Program-made: the position numbers and the translations under genes
The notes under the pieces: generated by a model
Seen by the model: the letters and a program-made list of their open reading frames with translations, nothing else
Databases searched by the model: none
Told to the model about the DNA's origin: nothing
Part shown: piece by piece, positions 25,510 through 32,491 of the stretch
Layout: every line of letters starts with the position of its first letter
Numbering within the stretch: the stretch's first letter is position 1
Origin: Gemmatimonadota bacterium
GTDB taxonomy: Bacteria; Gemmatimonadota; Gemmatimonadetes; Gemmatimonadales; GWC2-71-9
DNA length: 37,998 nt
NCBI GenBank assembly: GCA_003220935.1
Contig: QHTT01000077.1
Coordinates: forward strand, 1 to 37,998
Direction: 5' to 3'

Positions 25510-26423
25510 CGCGCCTCGTCGAGGTGCCCGCGCAGTTCGACGACCGCTCGTTCGACCAGTTCGCTGGGGCGTTCGCCGCTGCAAACAAGGATGACGAGCG
25601 ACTCCTGTTCGACGCGCACGCTGCAGAATGGGCGTCGCCCTACGGCCTGGTGGGCCTGCTTGCTGCAGGGCAGGCCGCCCGGCGCGCGGCAGCGGCGGGA
25701 ACAGTCGAGCGGCCGCTGCTTACCGCGCCGACCAGCGCCGACGCGCTGAGCTACTGGGCCCGGGCGGGCTTTTTCCGCGAAGCCGCCGAGCTGTTCGAGA
25801 TCCACGGCAAGGTACCTCGGGCGAGACCGGCGGAGGAAAGCGAAGTGTTGCTGCCCGTGACGCCGGTGCGCGCTGCCGAGGACGTGCATGCAGTGGTCAG
25901 CAAGATCCAGCAGCGTGCCTCTGCCATCCTGGCGTCCGAGCTGAGCCTCGATCCGAAGGCGACGATGGGCTTCGCTATGGCGCTTTCGGAAGCATGTCAG
26001 AATATTGTAGAACACGCCGGCACGGGCGGGTGGGTGGCGGTGCAAGCCTACCACTGGCGTCGCAAACTGGCCCGGCGCGTGGTCGTGATCGCGGTGGCGG
26101 ATGCAGGCGTGGGATTCCGGCACTCCCTTGAGCCGACCCAGAGCAAGCGGTTCGGCGACCGCTGGGGCGACGCGGCGGCGCTGGAAGCGGCGTTGGTGCA
26201 GGGCGTGAGCCGGTTTCGCGACCCCGGCCGTGGCCAGGGACTCGCCGGGATCCGGCGGTATCTCGTCCGCTGGGACGGGAAGATCGCGATTCGGAGCGGC
26301 ACGGCGCGCATCGCGATCGTGCCGAAGTGGGACGACGATGTCCCCCTGAAACACGGCCTGCCGCCCTTCCCGGGCGCCCAGGTGCTCATCATCATCCCTG
26401 AACAGGGGTCCGCGGAGCGGTGA
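25506..26423 (+). CDS. STAS-like/HATPase fusion, putative partner-switching regulator (RsbW/SpoIIAB-type ATPase)
   Basis: The C-terminal 170 residues form a GHKL ATPase of the anti-sigma kinase type: N box ALSEACQNIVEHA (159-171), G1 VADAGVGF (197-204) and G2 GRGQGLAG (241-248). The N-terminal 100 residues resemble a STAS domain (LLFDAHAAEWASPYGLVGLLAAG at 33-55), so antagonist and kinase appear fused. No membrane segment or histidine phospho-acceptor domain is seen, so it is not a sensor kinase. ATG 25506 overlaps the PfkB stop, and the stop overlaps the STAS-like gene (GTGA). A cytoplasmic protein-protein switch is likely. Its target, whether sigma factor or enzyme, is unknown, and no sigma gene is in the window. 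Confidence 0.7.
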   Translation: MTRLVEVPAQFDDRSFDQFAGAFAAANKDDERLLFDAHAAEWASPYGLVGLLAAGQAARRAAAAGTVERPLLTAPTSADALSYWARAGFFREAAELFEIHGKVPRARPAEESEVLLPVTPVRAAEDVHAVVSKIQQRASAILASELSLDPKATMGFAMALSEACQNIVEHAGTGGWVAVQAYHWRRKLARRVVVIAVADAGVGFRHSLEPTQSKRFGDRWGDAAALEAALVQGVSRFRDPGRGQGLAGIRRYLVRWDGKIAIRSGTARIAIVPKWDDDVPLKHGLPPFPGAQVLIIIPEQGSAER

Positions 26424-26869
26424 TACAGTACATCGACATACACGCGGTGCTCCAGGCGTCCGTCTCGGGCGTCTACGCGGACCTGGTCACGCGTCCCACG
26501 GGCCGCGTGGTGCGCGAGCGGATCGAGCAGGCGATCGCGGGACGGGAGCAGACCGACGAAGTGACGGTCGCCCGCATGGACTTCACTGGCGTCGGCTGCA
26601 TCGACTACTCTTGCGCCGACGAGATCGTGGCCAAGCTGCTGCGCGACCGGCCGGCGGTGCTCGTGCTGTCGGGGATCACGGACGGGCATCGCGAAGCGAT
26701 CGAACCCGTCCTCAGCGGCCACGGCCTCGCAGCGCTGAGCGAGCGGCCAGACGGGACCCTGGAGGTCCTCGGGGCGGCCGAGGCGGCGGCCGCGCTGCTC
26801 GACGAGCTCGTCGCCCGGCGCTTCGCGGCGCGCACGCCCGGAGGCAGTTACGCCCTGACGCTCGCGTGA
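26420..26869 (+). CDS. Small STAS-like (DUF4325-type) protein, partner of the HATPase protein
   Basis: The protein has 149 residues. Residues 48-75 (VTVARMDFTGVGCIDYSCADEIVAKLL) match the STAS/DUF4325 core. Ser 64 falls where anti-sigma antagonists such as SpoIIAA are phosphorylated (compare MDSSGLG with IDYSCAD). A second strand-helix unit follows (RPAVLVLSGITDGHREAIEPVL). GTG 26420 overlaps the preceding stop by four bases, and its own stop overlaps the next gene, so equimolar synthesis with the ATPase is plausible. Assignment to DUF4325 rests on pattern recognition and is moderate. Confidence 0.6.
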   Translation: MIQYIDIHAVLQASVSGVYADLVTRPTGRVVRERIEQAIAGREQTDEVTVARMDFTGVGCIDYSCADEIVAKLLRDRPAVLVLSGITDGHREAIEPVLSGHGLAALSERPDGTLEVLGAAEAAAALLDELVARRFAARTPGGSYALTLA

Positions 26870-28020
26870 AGCGCCGCCTCGGCTTCTCGACGCGGGCGAT
26901 TCACGGCGACCCGGAGGCCCGGCCCGACTGGGCGCCAGTAGTGACGCCGCTGTACCAGAGCAGCACCTTCACGAATCCGGTCGGTTCGGCCGCGGAAGTC
27001 CTCTACACGCGCTACGGCAACAACCCCAACCAGACGGCCATCGCCAAGCGCCTCGCCGCGCTCGAGGGTGCGGAGGCGGCGATCTTCGTCGCGAGCGGGA
27101 TGGGCGCGATCGCCCTCTCCCACCTCGCCGTGTTGCGGCCGGGCGACCACCTGTTGTCGAGCGAATGGATCTACGGCGGGGTGCACCGCCTGTTCGCGCA
27201 GGAGTTCGGTCGCTTCGGCATCGACGTGTCGTTCCTGAGCCCGCTCGAGTCCCGCACCTGGAAACGCGCCCTCAAGAAGAACACGCGCGCCATCTTCGTG
27301 GAGACCCCGACGAACCCGCTGCTGCGGATGCTCGACCTCGAGCCGATCGCGACGTTATGCAAGACCGAAGGACTCGCGCTGCTCGTGGACTCTACGTTCG
27401 CGACGCCGATTAACTTCCGGCCGCTCGAGCACGGCGCCGATGTGGTGATCCACAGCGCGACGAAGTACTTGAACGGGCACACCGATGTGATCGCCGGCGC
27501 GGTGGCGGGGACCGAGTCCGTGATCGAGGAGGTGCGCAAGCTGATGCAGGTATGGGGCCAGGCCATCGATCCGATGGCGGCGTGGTTGATCGACCGCGGC
27601 ATGAAGACCCTGGCGGTGCGCGTCGAGCGCCAGAACGCTACGGCGCTGCACGTAGCAGAGTGGTGCAGCAAGCAGCCGCAGTTCGGCGCGGTGCATCACC
27701 CCGGGCTCCCTTCGCATCCCGACCACGCGGACGCGAAGCGACTGATGAACGGGTTCGGGGGCATGCTGGCGGTGGAGCTGAAGGGGGGCGCCCGGGCGGC
27801 GGAACGGTTCCTGCGCGCGCTCACGGTCGCAGCGCACGCGCCCAGCCTGGGTGGCGTGGAGACGCTCGTGTCCGAACCGCGGCTCACGTCCCATGCGAGC
27901 CTCACGCCAGAGGAGCGGTCCCGGGCTGGCATTCCAGACGGCTTCCTGAGATTTTCCATCGGACTGGAGGACGCCGACGACATCATCGCGGACTTCGCCC
28001 AGGCCCTGGCGCAGCTGTAA
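26866..28020 (+). CDS. PLP-dependent trans-sulfuration family enzyme (cystathionine gamma-synthase/lyase type)
   Basis: Enzymes of this family make or split cystathionine, or eliminate thiols from Met/Cys derivatives. Signatures are STRAIHGD (8-15), PVVTPLYQSSTF, YTRYGNNPNQ (47-56), ASGMGAIA (77-83), ETPTNPLLRMLDLEPIA, and the PLP lysine 200 in IHSATKYLNGHTDV. The C-terminus PSLGGVETLVSEPRLTSHAS is typical. It has 384 residues. GTG 26866 overlaps the previous stop. Which reaction it performs cannot be settled, because family members with different specificity share all these motifs. Confidence 0.9.
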   Translation: MKRRLGFSTRAIHGDPEARPDWAPVVTPLYQSSTFTNPVGSAAEVLYTRYGNNPNQTAIAKRLAALEGAEAAIFVASGMGAIALSHLAVLRPGDHLLSSEWIYGGVHRLFAQEFGRFGIDVSFLSPLESRTWKRALKKNTRAIFVETPTNPLLRMLDLEPIATLCKTEGLALLVDSTFATPINFRPLEHGADVVIHSATKYLNGHTDVIAGAVAGTESVIEEVRKLMQVWGQAIDPMAAWLIDRGMKTLAVRVERQNATALHVAEWCSKQPQFGAVHHPGLPSHPDHADAKRLMNGFGGMLAVELKGGARAAERFLRALTVAAHAPSLGGVETLVSEPRLTSHASLTPEERSRAGIPDGFLRFSIGLEDADDIIADFAQALAQL

Positions 28021-28716
28021 GTGATCAAATTCACGAATGTCTTCAAGGCCTTCCCAAAAGGGGGGCTCGCCCTGAAGGACGTCTCATTTCACATCGCGAA
28101 GGGCGAGTTCGTGTTTCTCACCGGCCATTCCGGCGCCGGCAAATCCACGGTCCTCAAGCTGGTCTATGCGGAGGAACCCGTGACGAGCGGCGAGGTGCGC
28201 GTATCGGGCTTCACGCTTGCCGACGCGCGCCGCAGGGACATCCCGAAGCTGCGCCGGCGGCTCGGCATCGTCTTCCAGGACTTCCGGCTGCTGGAGGACC
28301 GCACGGCGGAGGAGAACGTGGCCTTCGCGCTCGAGGTGACGGGGGCGCGGCGCGCGTCGATCCCCGCGCGCGTGATGCGGGTGCTCACGCAGGTGGGGCT
28401 CGCCGCCAAGGCCCACGCCTACCCCCGCGAGCTGTCGGGGGGCGAGCAGCAACGCGTCGCGATCGCGCGCGCCCTCGTGAACGAGCCCACGGTCCTGCTC
28501 GCCGACGAGCCCACGGGCAATCTCGACGAGCGTGCCACGCGCGGCGTGTTCCAGCTGCTGCGTGACATCAACGCGAGCGGCACCGCCGTGGTTATGGCGA
28601 CCCACGATCTCGACCTCGTGCGGCAGGCGCCGTATCGCGTGATCGAGCTGCAGGAGGGCGCCCTGGTGTACGACTCCGCGGTAGACGAGCCGCGCGACCA
28701 GGCCGCCAGCCCGTGA
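28021..28716 (+). CDS. ftsE: Cell division ATP-binding protein FtsE
   Basis: FtsE is the ATPase of the FtsEX complex, which couples the divisome to activation of periplasmic peptidoglycan hydrolases. The ABC motifs are complete: Walker A GHSGAGKST (about 35-43), Q-loop VFQDFRLL, signature LSGGEQQR, Walker B VLLADEPTGNLD and switch His MATHD. The N-terminus IKFTNVFKAFPKGGLALKDVSF and 231 residues match FtsE. GTG 28021 begins immediately after the preceding TAA. The stop overlaps ftsX by four bases, and an EnvC-like gene follows, completing the module. Confidence 0.95.
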   Translation: MIKFTNVFKAFPKGGLALKDVSFHIAKGEFVFLTGHSGAGKSTVLKLVYAEEPVTSGEVRVSGFTLADARRRDIPKLRRRLGIVFQDFRLLEDRTAEENVAFALEVTGARRASIPARVMRVLTQVGLAAKAHAYPRELSGGEQQRVAIARALVNEPTVLLADEPTGNLDERATRGVFQLLRDINASGTAVVMATHDLDLVRQAPYRVIELQEGALVYDSAVDEPRDQAASP

Positions 28717-29570
28717 ACCTCGTGATCCGCGAGGCGCTGCTCGCGTTCCGGCGCGCCCCGCTCCTCTCCGCCCTCTCCGTCACTACGATCGCCTTCTCGC
28801 TGTTCGTCGTCGGACTGTTCGGGCTCGTCGCCGTGAACCTGCAACAGGCGCTGCGCGACGTCGCCGAGCGGGTGGAGATCGTCGCTTACCTGCTCCCGGG
28901 CGCGCCGATCGAAACCATCACGCTGGCGGAGAAGGACATCGAGGCATTTCCCGAAGTGCAGGCGGCCGCGTACGTGAGCGAAGATCAGGCGCTCGACCGT
29001 GCCCGCGCGGAGCTCGTGGAGTTCCGCGACGTGCTGCAGGAGCTCGAACGCAACCCCCTCCCTGCCTCGATCGAGGTGAAGCTCAAGCCCCGCTTCCGTG
29101 ACGTGGAGCACGTGAACGAGGTCGCCGAGCGGCTGCGCGGCTTCGGCTTCGTGGACGACGTCCGGTTCGGGCGCGACTGGGTGGCGAACGTCGACCGGCT
29201 ACGCCAGATCGCCGCCGCGGTGGGGCTCGTGGTAGGCGCGGCGTTCGCGGTCGTCGCCATCATCATCATCGGCACGACGATTCGGATGGCGGTGCTGCAG
29301 CGCAGCCGCGAGATCGCCATCATGCGCCTGGTGGGCGCGACCGACGGCTTCGTGCGACGCCCGTTTCTCCTCCAGGGCGCGCTCAAAGGGATGCTCGGCG
29401 GGCTGGCGGCGGTCGCGCTCTCCTACGGCGCCTACGCGCTCATTAACCGCTGGTTGATTCATGCCGAGTTCTTCTCGCGGGAGCAGGCGGTCGCGATCGT
29501 CGGGTTCGGGATGCTGATTGGGTTCTTTGGAAGTGCGGCGTCCGTTGGCCGGCACCTGCGGCGCATATGA
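28713..29570 (+). CDS. ftsX: Cell division protein FtsX
   Basis: FtsX is the permease-like subunit that passes FtsE ATPase movements to periplasmic hydrolase activators. Four membrane segments are visible: near 20-45 (LLSALSVTTIAFSLFVVGLF), 165-185 (AVGLVVGAAFAVVAIIIIGTT), 215-235 and 255-275. A large periplasmic loop lies between the first two (VEIVAYLLPGAPIETITLAEKDI ... YVSEDQALDRARAEL). The FtsX signature REIAIMRLVGATDGFVRRPF is present. It has 285 residues, and GTG 28713 overlaps the ftsE stop (GTGA). It is followed ten bases later by the predicted periplasmic partner. Confidence 0.94.
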   Translation: MNLVIREALLAFRRAPLLSALSVTTIAFSLFVVGLFGLVAVNLQQALRDVAERVEIVAYLLPGAPIETITLAEKDIEAFPEVQAAAYVSEDQALDRARAELVEFRDVLQELERNPLPASIEVKLKPRFRDVEHVNEVAERLRGFGFVDDVRFGRDWVANVDRLRQIAAAVGLVVGAAFAVVAIIIIGTTIRMAVLQRSREIAIMRLVGATDGFVRRPFLLQGALKGMLGGLAAVALSYGAYALINRWLIHAEFFSREQAVAIVGFGMLIGFFGSAASVGRHLRRI

Positions 29571-29580
29571 AACGTCGAGC

Positions 29581-29694
29581 ATGAGGCGTTACACGACGGC
29601 GTCACGCAACGGCGTCACGCGAACACGTCAAGGCGTTTACGGTGTCGCGCGACGGCTTTGCGTGACGTTTTTATGCTACGTCTTTTGTGCGACG
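29581..29694 (+). repeat. Inverted 13-base repeat array, copy 1, encoding a signal peptide
   Basis: The start codon plus AG is followed by three direct 13-base units at 29586-29624 (GCGTTACACGACG, GCGTCACGCAACG, GCGTCACGCGAAC). A centre with GTCGCGCGAC comes next, then three inverted units at 29656-29694 (CTTTGCGTGACGT, TTTTATGCTACGT, CTTTTGTGCGACG). The direct half encodes the basic MRRYTTASRNGVTRT and the inverted half the hydrophobic LCVTFLCYVFCATS. Confidence 0.75.
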
Positions 29695-30834
29695 TCTCTT
29701 GCCTCTCAGCGTCCCGCCCCCTTCGATCAGCAACTCCGAGACAACCAGCGACGGTTAGAGGATATCCGCCGCGAACGGACCCAGGTCGAACAGGAGCTCG
29801 AGCGACTGCGCACCCAGGTCCATTCGCTCTCCGACGAGCTGGCGAACCTCGAGCGGCAGAAGGAAACGACGAACCGCATCGTGAATGAGCTCGACCGCCA
29901 GATCAGCGGCCTCTCCGTCCAGATCGACAAGACCACCGTGGACCTGCTGCTCGCCCAGGACGCGCTCGAAGAGAAGCGAGCCGTGCTGGAGCGCCGGCTG
30001 GTGGACATCTACAAGCGCGGGCCCCTGTATGCATACCAGGTGCTCTTCACGGCCGCGAGCTTCGGCGACCTGTTGTCACGCTACAAGTATCTCTACCTCG
30101 TCAGTCGCCAGGATCGCCTGCTCGCGAACGACATGTCCAAGCTGCAGCGCCGGATCGCGCGCGAGCGCCAGACGCTGGTCGACGCACGCGACGCCCTGGG
30201 CCGCCGCAAGAACGAGCGGACCGACGAGCTGCAGCGCTACCTCGCGCTCGAGCGCACGCGCGAGGCCTCGCTCGCGGAGACCCGTCGCAGCGCGCGGGAA
30301 GCGGCGGAGCGCTTGTCGCAGCTGGAGCGCGACGAGAAAGGCCTGAACGACCGGATCGCCGCTCTCGAGCGGGCCCGGCGCGAGGCCGAAGCGCGCGGCG
30401 CAGCAACCGCGGCCGCCTCGATCACGACCGCCGACCTGGGCCAGCTCGAATGGCCGGTGGACGGCAAGATCGTCTACCAATTCGGCACCGCCGTCGGGCC
30501 CAACAACACGCGTATCCCGTGGCACGGGATCGGCATCGCCGCGCCGGAGGGGACGCCCGTGCGCGCCATCGCCAGTGGCAGCGTGAGTCTCGCCGGCCCG
30601 CTCGGGACCTACCTCACGTCGGTGCTGCTCGACCACGGGGGTGGCTACTACAGCTTCTACGGGTACCTGAGCGATCCCGCCGCCGTGGCAAAGGGGGAGC
30701 GCGTGGTCAAAGGGCAGATCATCGGCCACGTCGGCGGGCAGTCGAGCGACCGCGGCCCGCACCTCCACTTCGAGATCCGCGGCCAGGGAGGGATCGCGCT
30801 CGATCCCATCAACTGGTTGAAGACGCACAAATAA
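29581..30834 (+). CDS. EnvC-like murein hydrolase activator (coiled coil plus degenerate LytM/M23 domain)
   Basis: EnvC-type proteins are recruited by FtsEX and activate amidases rather than cut peptidoglycan. After a signal peptide (about residues 1-42, cleavage after SLAS) comes a long coiled coil (about 48-285) and a C-terminal LytM domain (about 305-417). The LytM zinc site is degenerate. The usual H-x-G-[IV]-D reads W314-H-G-I-G318, and the usual AHL reads YGYLS, as in E. coli EnvC; HLHFEIR (394-400) is retained. ATG 29581 lies ten bases after ftsX. The first 38 codons are encoded by an inverted 13-base repeat array shared with the next gene. The enzyme alternative cannot be excluded. 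Confidence 0.88.
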   Translation: MRRYTTASRNGVTRTRQGVYGVARRLCVTFLCYVFCATSLASQRPAPFDQQLRDNQRRLEDIRRERTQVEQELERLRTQVHSLSDELANLERQKETTNRIVNELDRQISGLSVQIDKTTVDLLLAQDALEEKRAVLERRLVDIYKRGPLYAYQVLFTAASFGDLLSRYKYLYLVSRQDRLLANDMSKLQRRIARERQTLVDARDALGRRKNERTDELQRYLALERTREASLAETRRSAREAAERLSQLERDEKGLNDRIAALERARREAEARGAATAAASITTADLGQLEWPVDGKIVYQFGTAVGPNNTRIPWHGIGIAAPEGTPVRAIASGSVSLAGPLGTYLTSVLLDHGGGYYSFYGYLSDPAAVAKGERVVKGQIIGHVGGQSSDRGPHLHFEIRGQGGIALDPINWLKTHK

Positions 30835-30836
30835 GC

Positions 30837-30926
30837 GTGAAGCGTCGCGCGGAGACGTCACGCGAAAACGTCACGCGGAAGCGACGCCTTTGCGCGACGA
30901 TCTTGCGTGACGTCGTTTGTGTAACG
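30837..30926 (+). repeat. Inverted 13-base repeat array, copy 2, encoding a lipoprotein signal peptide
   Basis: The start codon plus AA is followed by three direct units at 30842-30880 (GCGTCGCGCGGAG, ACGTCACGCGAAA, ACGTCACGCGGAA), a 7-base spacer GCGACGC, and three inverted units at 30888-30926 (CTTTGCGCGACGA, TCTTGCGTGACGT, CGTTTGTGTAACG). The direct half encodes MKRRAETSRENVTRK and the inverted half LCATILRDVVCVTLF. The layout and the 5-base offset from the start codon match copy 1. Confidence 0.8.
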
Positions 30927-31760
30927 CTGTTCGCCGCATGTCATCGCGACGCGAGCATGCTCCGGGTCTCAGGAACGGTGGAGATCCGCGAAGTGCAGCT
31001 CGCCTCGCTCGCGGCCGGCCGGCTGGTGCGGCTGCTCAAGGACGAAGGGGACACGGTGCGCCAGGGCGACACGCTCGCGGTGCTCGAACAGCCCGGGCTC
31101 GACGCGTTGATCACCCAGCGCCGGGCGCAGGCCAAGGCGGCCGGGCTGCGCACCGCCGAGGTCGCGGCGGCGCAGGCCGACAGCGCGCGCGCGGCGAACG
31201 ACCTCGCGCGCGCGGAGCCGCTGCGCCGGCAGAACATCGTGTCGCAGCAGCAGTACGAGGCCCTCAAGGCGGCGGCCACGGCCGCTGCGGCGCGGCTCGC
31301 GGCGATGCGGGCCGCCCCCTCCGAATCCGTGGCGGCCGGCGCCGCGCTCGCCGTCACGCTCTCGACTCGCGACCAGCTGACCGTCCTCGCGCGGGACGAC
31401 GGCGTGATCCTCACCCGCTACACCGAGCCCGGCGAGGTGATCGCCGCCGGGACGCCGGTCGCGTCGCTCGGGCTGGTGCACCGTCCTTGGATCCGGGCCT
31501 ACGTGGGGGAGCGGTTCATCGCGCGCCTCAAGGTCGGCCAGCCTGCCACCATCCGGGTGGATGGCTATCCCGACAGACCGTTCGCGGGCCGCGTGGCGGA
31601 GATCGCGTCCCAGGCCGAGTTCACCCCGCGCGCGGCGCTCACCGAGCGCGAGCGCGCCGACCTCGTGTTCGGGATCAAGGTGGAGCCGGACAGCGGGGAC
31701 GCGGGCGGGCGCCTCAAGGCGGGGATGCCCGTCACGCTCGAGCTCCCCCTCTTGCCGTGA
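30837..31760 (+). CDS. HlyD-family membrane fusion lipoprotein (periplasmic adaptor of ABC exporter)
   Basis: Such adaptors link an inner-membrane transporter to an outer-membrane channel. GTG 30837 gives a lipoprotein signal peptide with lipobox LFAAC and Cys 35. ATG 30957 would remove it. The biotin/lipoyl-like halves are VSGTVEIREVQLASLAAGRLVRLLKDEGDTVRQGDTLAVLEQP and DDGVILTRYTEPGEVIAAGTPVASLG. They flank a helical hairpin (about 85-150), followed by a beta-barrel region (GQPATIRVDGYPDRPFAGRVAEIA). It has 307 residues. It starts two bases after the EnvC-like stop with no visible ribosome site, and its stop overlaps the ABC ATPase start (GTGA). The N-terminal 34 codons are encoded by the second copy of the 13-base array. 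Confidence 0.88.
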   Translation: MKRRAETSRENVTRKRRLCATILRDVVCVTLFAACHRDASMLRVSGTVEIREVQLASLAAGRLVRLLKDEGDTVRQGDTLAVLEQPGLDALITQRRAQAKAAGLRTAEVAAAQADSARAANDLARAEPLRRQNIVSQQQYEALKAAATAAAARLAAMRAAPSESVAAGAALAVTLSTRDQLTVLARDDGVILTRYTEPGEVIAAGTPVASLGLVHRPWIRAYVGERFIARLKVGQPATIRVDGYPDRPFAGRVAEIASQAEFTPRAALTERERADLVFGIKVEPDSGDAGGRLKAGMPVTLELPLLP

Positions 31761-32491
31761 CGCAGGCTGCGGTCGAGACCCGCAACCTCACCCGGCGGTT
31801 CGGAGCCCTGACGGCCGTCCGGCAGCTCACGCTCCGCATCGAGGAGGGTGAGGTCTTCGGCCTGCTCGGACCGAACGGTTCGGGGAAGACGACCACAATC
31901 CGGATGTTGTGCGGGCTGCTGGAGCCGTCCGAGGGGCGGGCGACGGTCGCGGGGATCGACGTCACGGCCGCGCCGGAGCAGGTGAAGCAGCGGATCGGCT
32001 ACATGGCTCAGAAGGTCGGGTTGTACGAAGACCTGACGACCGCCGAGAACCTCGATTTCTATGCCGGGATCTACGGCCTGAGGGGCGCCGCCAAACAGGG
32101 GCGCCTCGCTCAAGTCGCCGCGTTTCTCGACCTGGGAGAGCGGCTCGGCCAGCTCGCCGGGGAGTTGTCCGGGGGGTGGAAGCAGCGGCTCGCGCTGGCC
32201 TGCGCGCTGATCCACGAGCCGGCGCTGCTGTTTCTCGATGAGCCCACCGCCGGGGTGGATCCAGCCGCCCGGCGGCGGTTCTGGCGCACCATTCACGCCC
32301 TCGCCCAGGCGGGCACGACCGTCCTGGTCACCACGCACTACATGGAGGAGGCGGAGCAGTGCGGGCGGCTGGCGATGATGAGCCGCGGACATCTCATCGC
32401 GCTGGGAAGCCCTGCCGAAGTCGCGGCCCAGGTGGGGGGGCGAACGCTGGAGGACGCGTTCGTCATCCTGCAGGAGCGTGACGAGCGATGA
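31757..32491 (+). CDS. ABC transporter ATP-binding protein (ABC-2 exporter type)
   Basis: This is the ATPase of an export system of the YbhF/drug-exporter kind. Motifs are Walker A GLLGPNGSGKTTTIR, Q-loop GYMAQKVGLYEDLTTAENLDFYAGIYGL, signature LSGGWKQRLALACALIHEP, Walker B LLFLDEPTAGVDP and VLVTTHYMEEAEQCGRLAMM. It has 244 residues. GTG 31757 overlaps the HlyD stop, and the stop overlaps the permease ATG (ATGA), so the three exporter genes are translationally coupled. The substrate is unknown. Confidence 0.93.
   Translation: MTQAAVETRNLTRRFGALTAVRQLTLRIEEGEVFGLLGPNGSGKTTTIRMLCGLLEPSEGRATVAGIDVTAAPEQVKQRIGYMAQKVGLYEDLTTAENLDFYAGIYGLRGAAKQGRLAQVAAFLDLGERLGQLAGELSGGWKQRLALACALIHEPALLFLDEPTAGVDPAARRRFWRTIHALAQAGTTVLVTTHYMEEAEQCGRLAMMSRGHLIALGSPAEVAAQVGGRTLEDAFVILQERDER

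Noticed and set aside
22636..28020. A secondary-metabolite or capsule cluster
   Set aside because: One heptosyltransferase, two sugar kinases and a PLP enzyme are present, but no polymerase, flippase or synthase that would make a dedicated pathway.
29586..29694. CRISPR-like array reading of the 13-base repeats
   Set aside because: Units are only 13 bases and directly adjacent or inverted, with no spacers and no cas genes.
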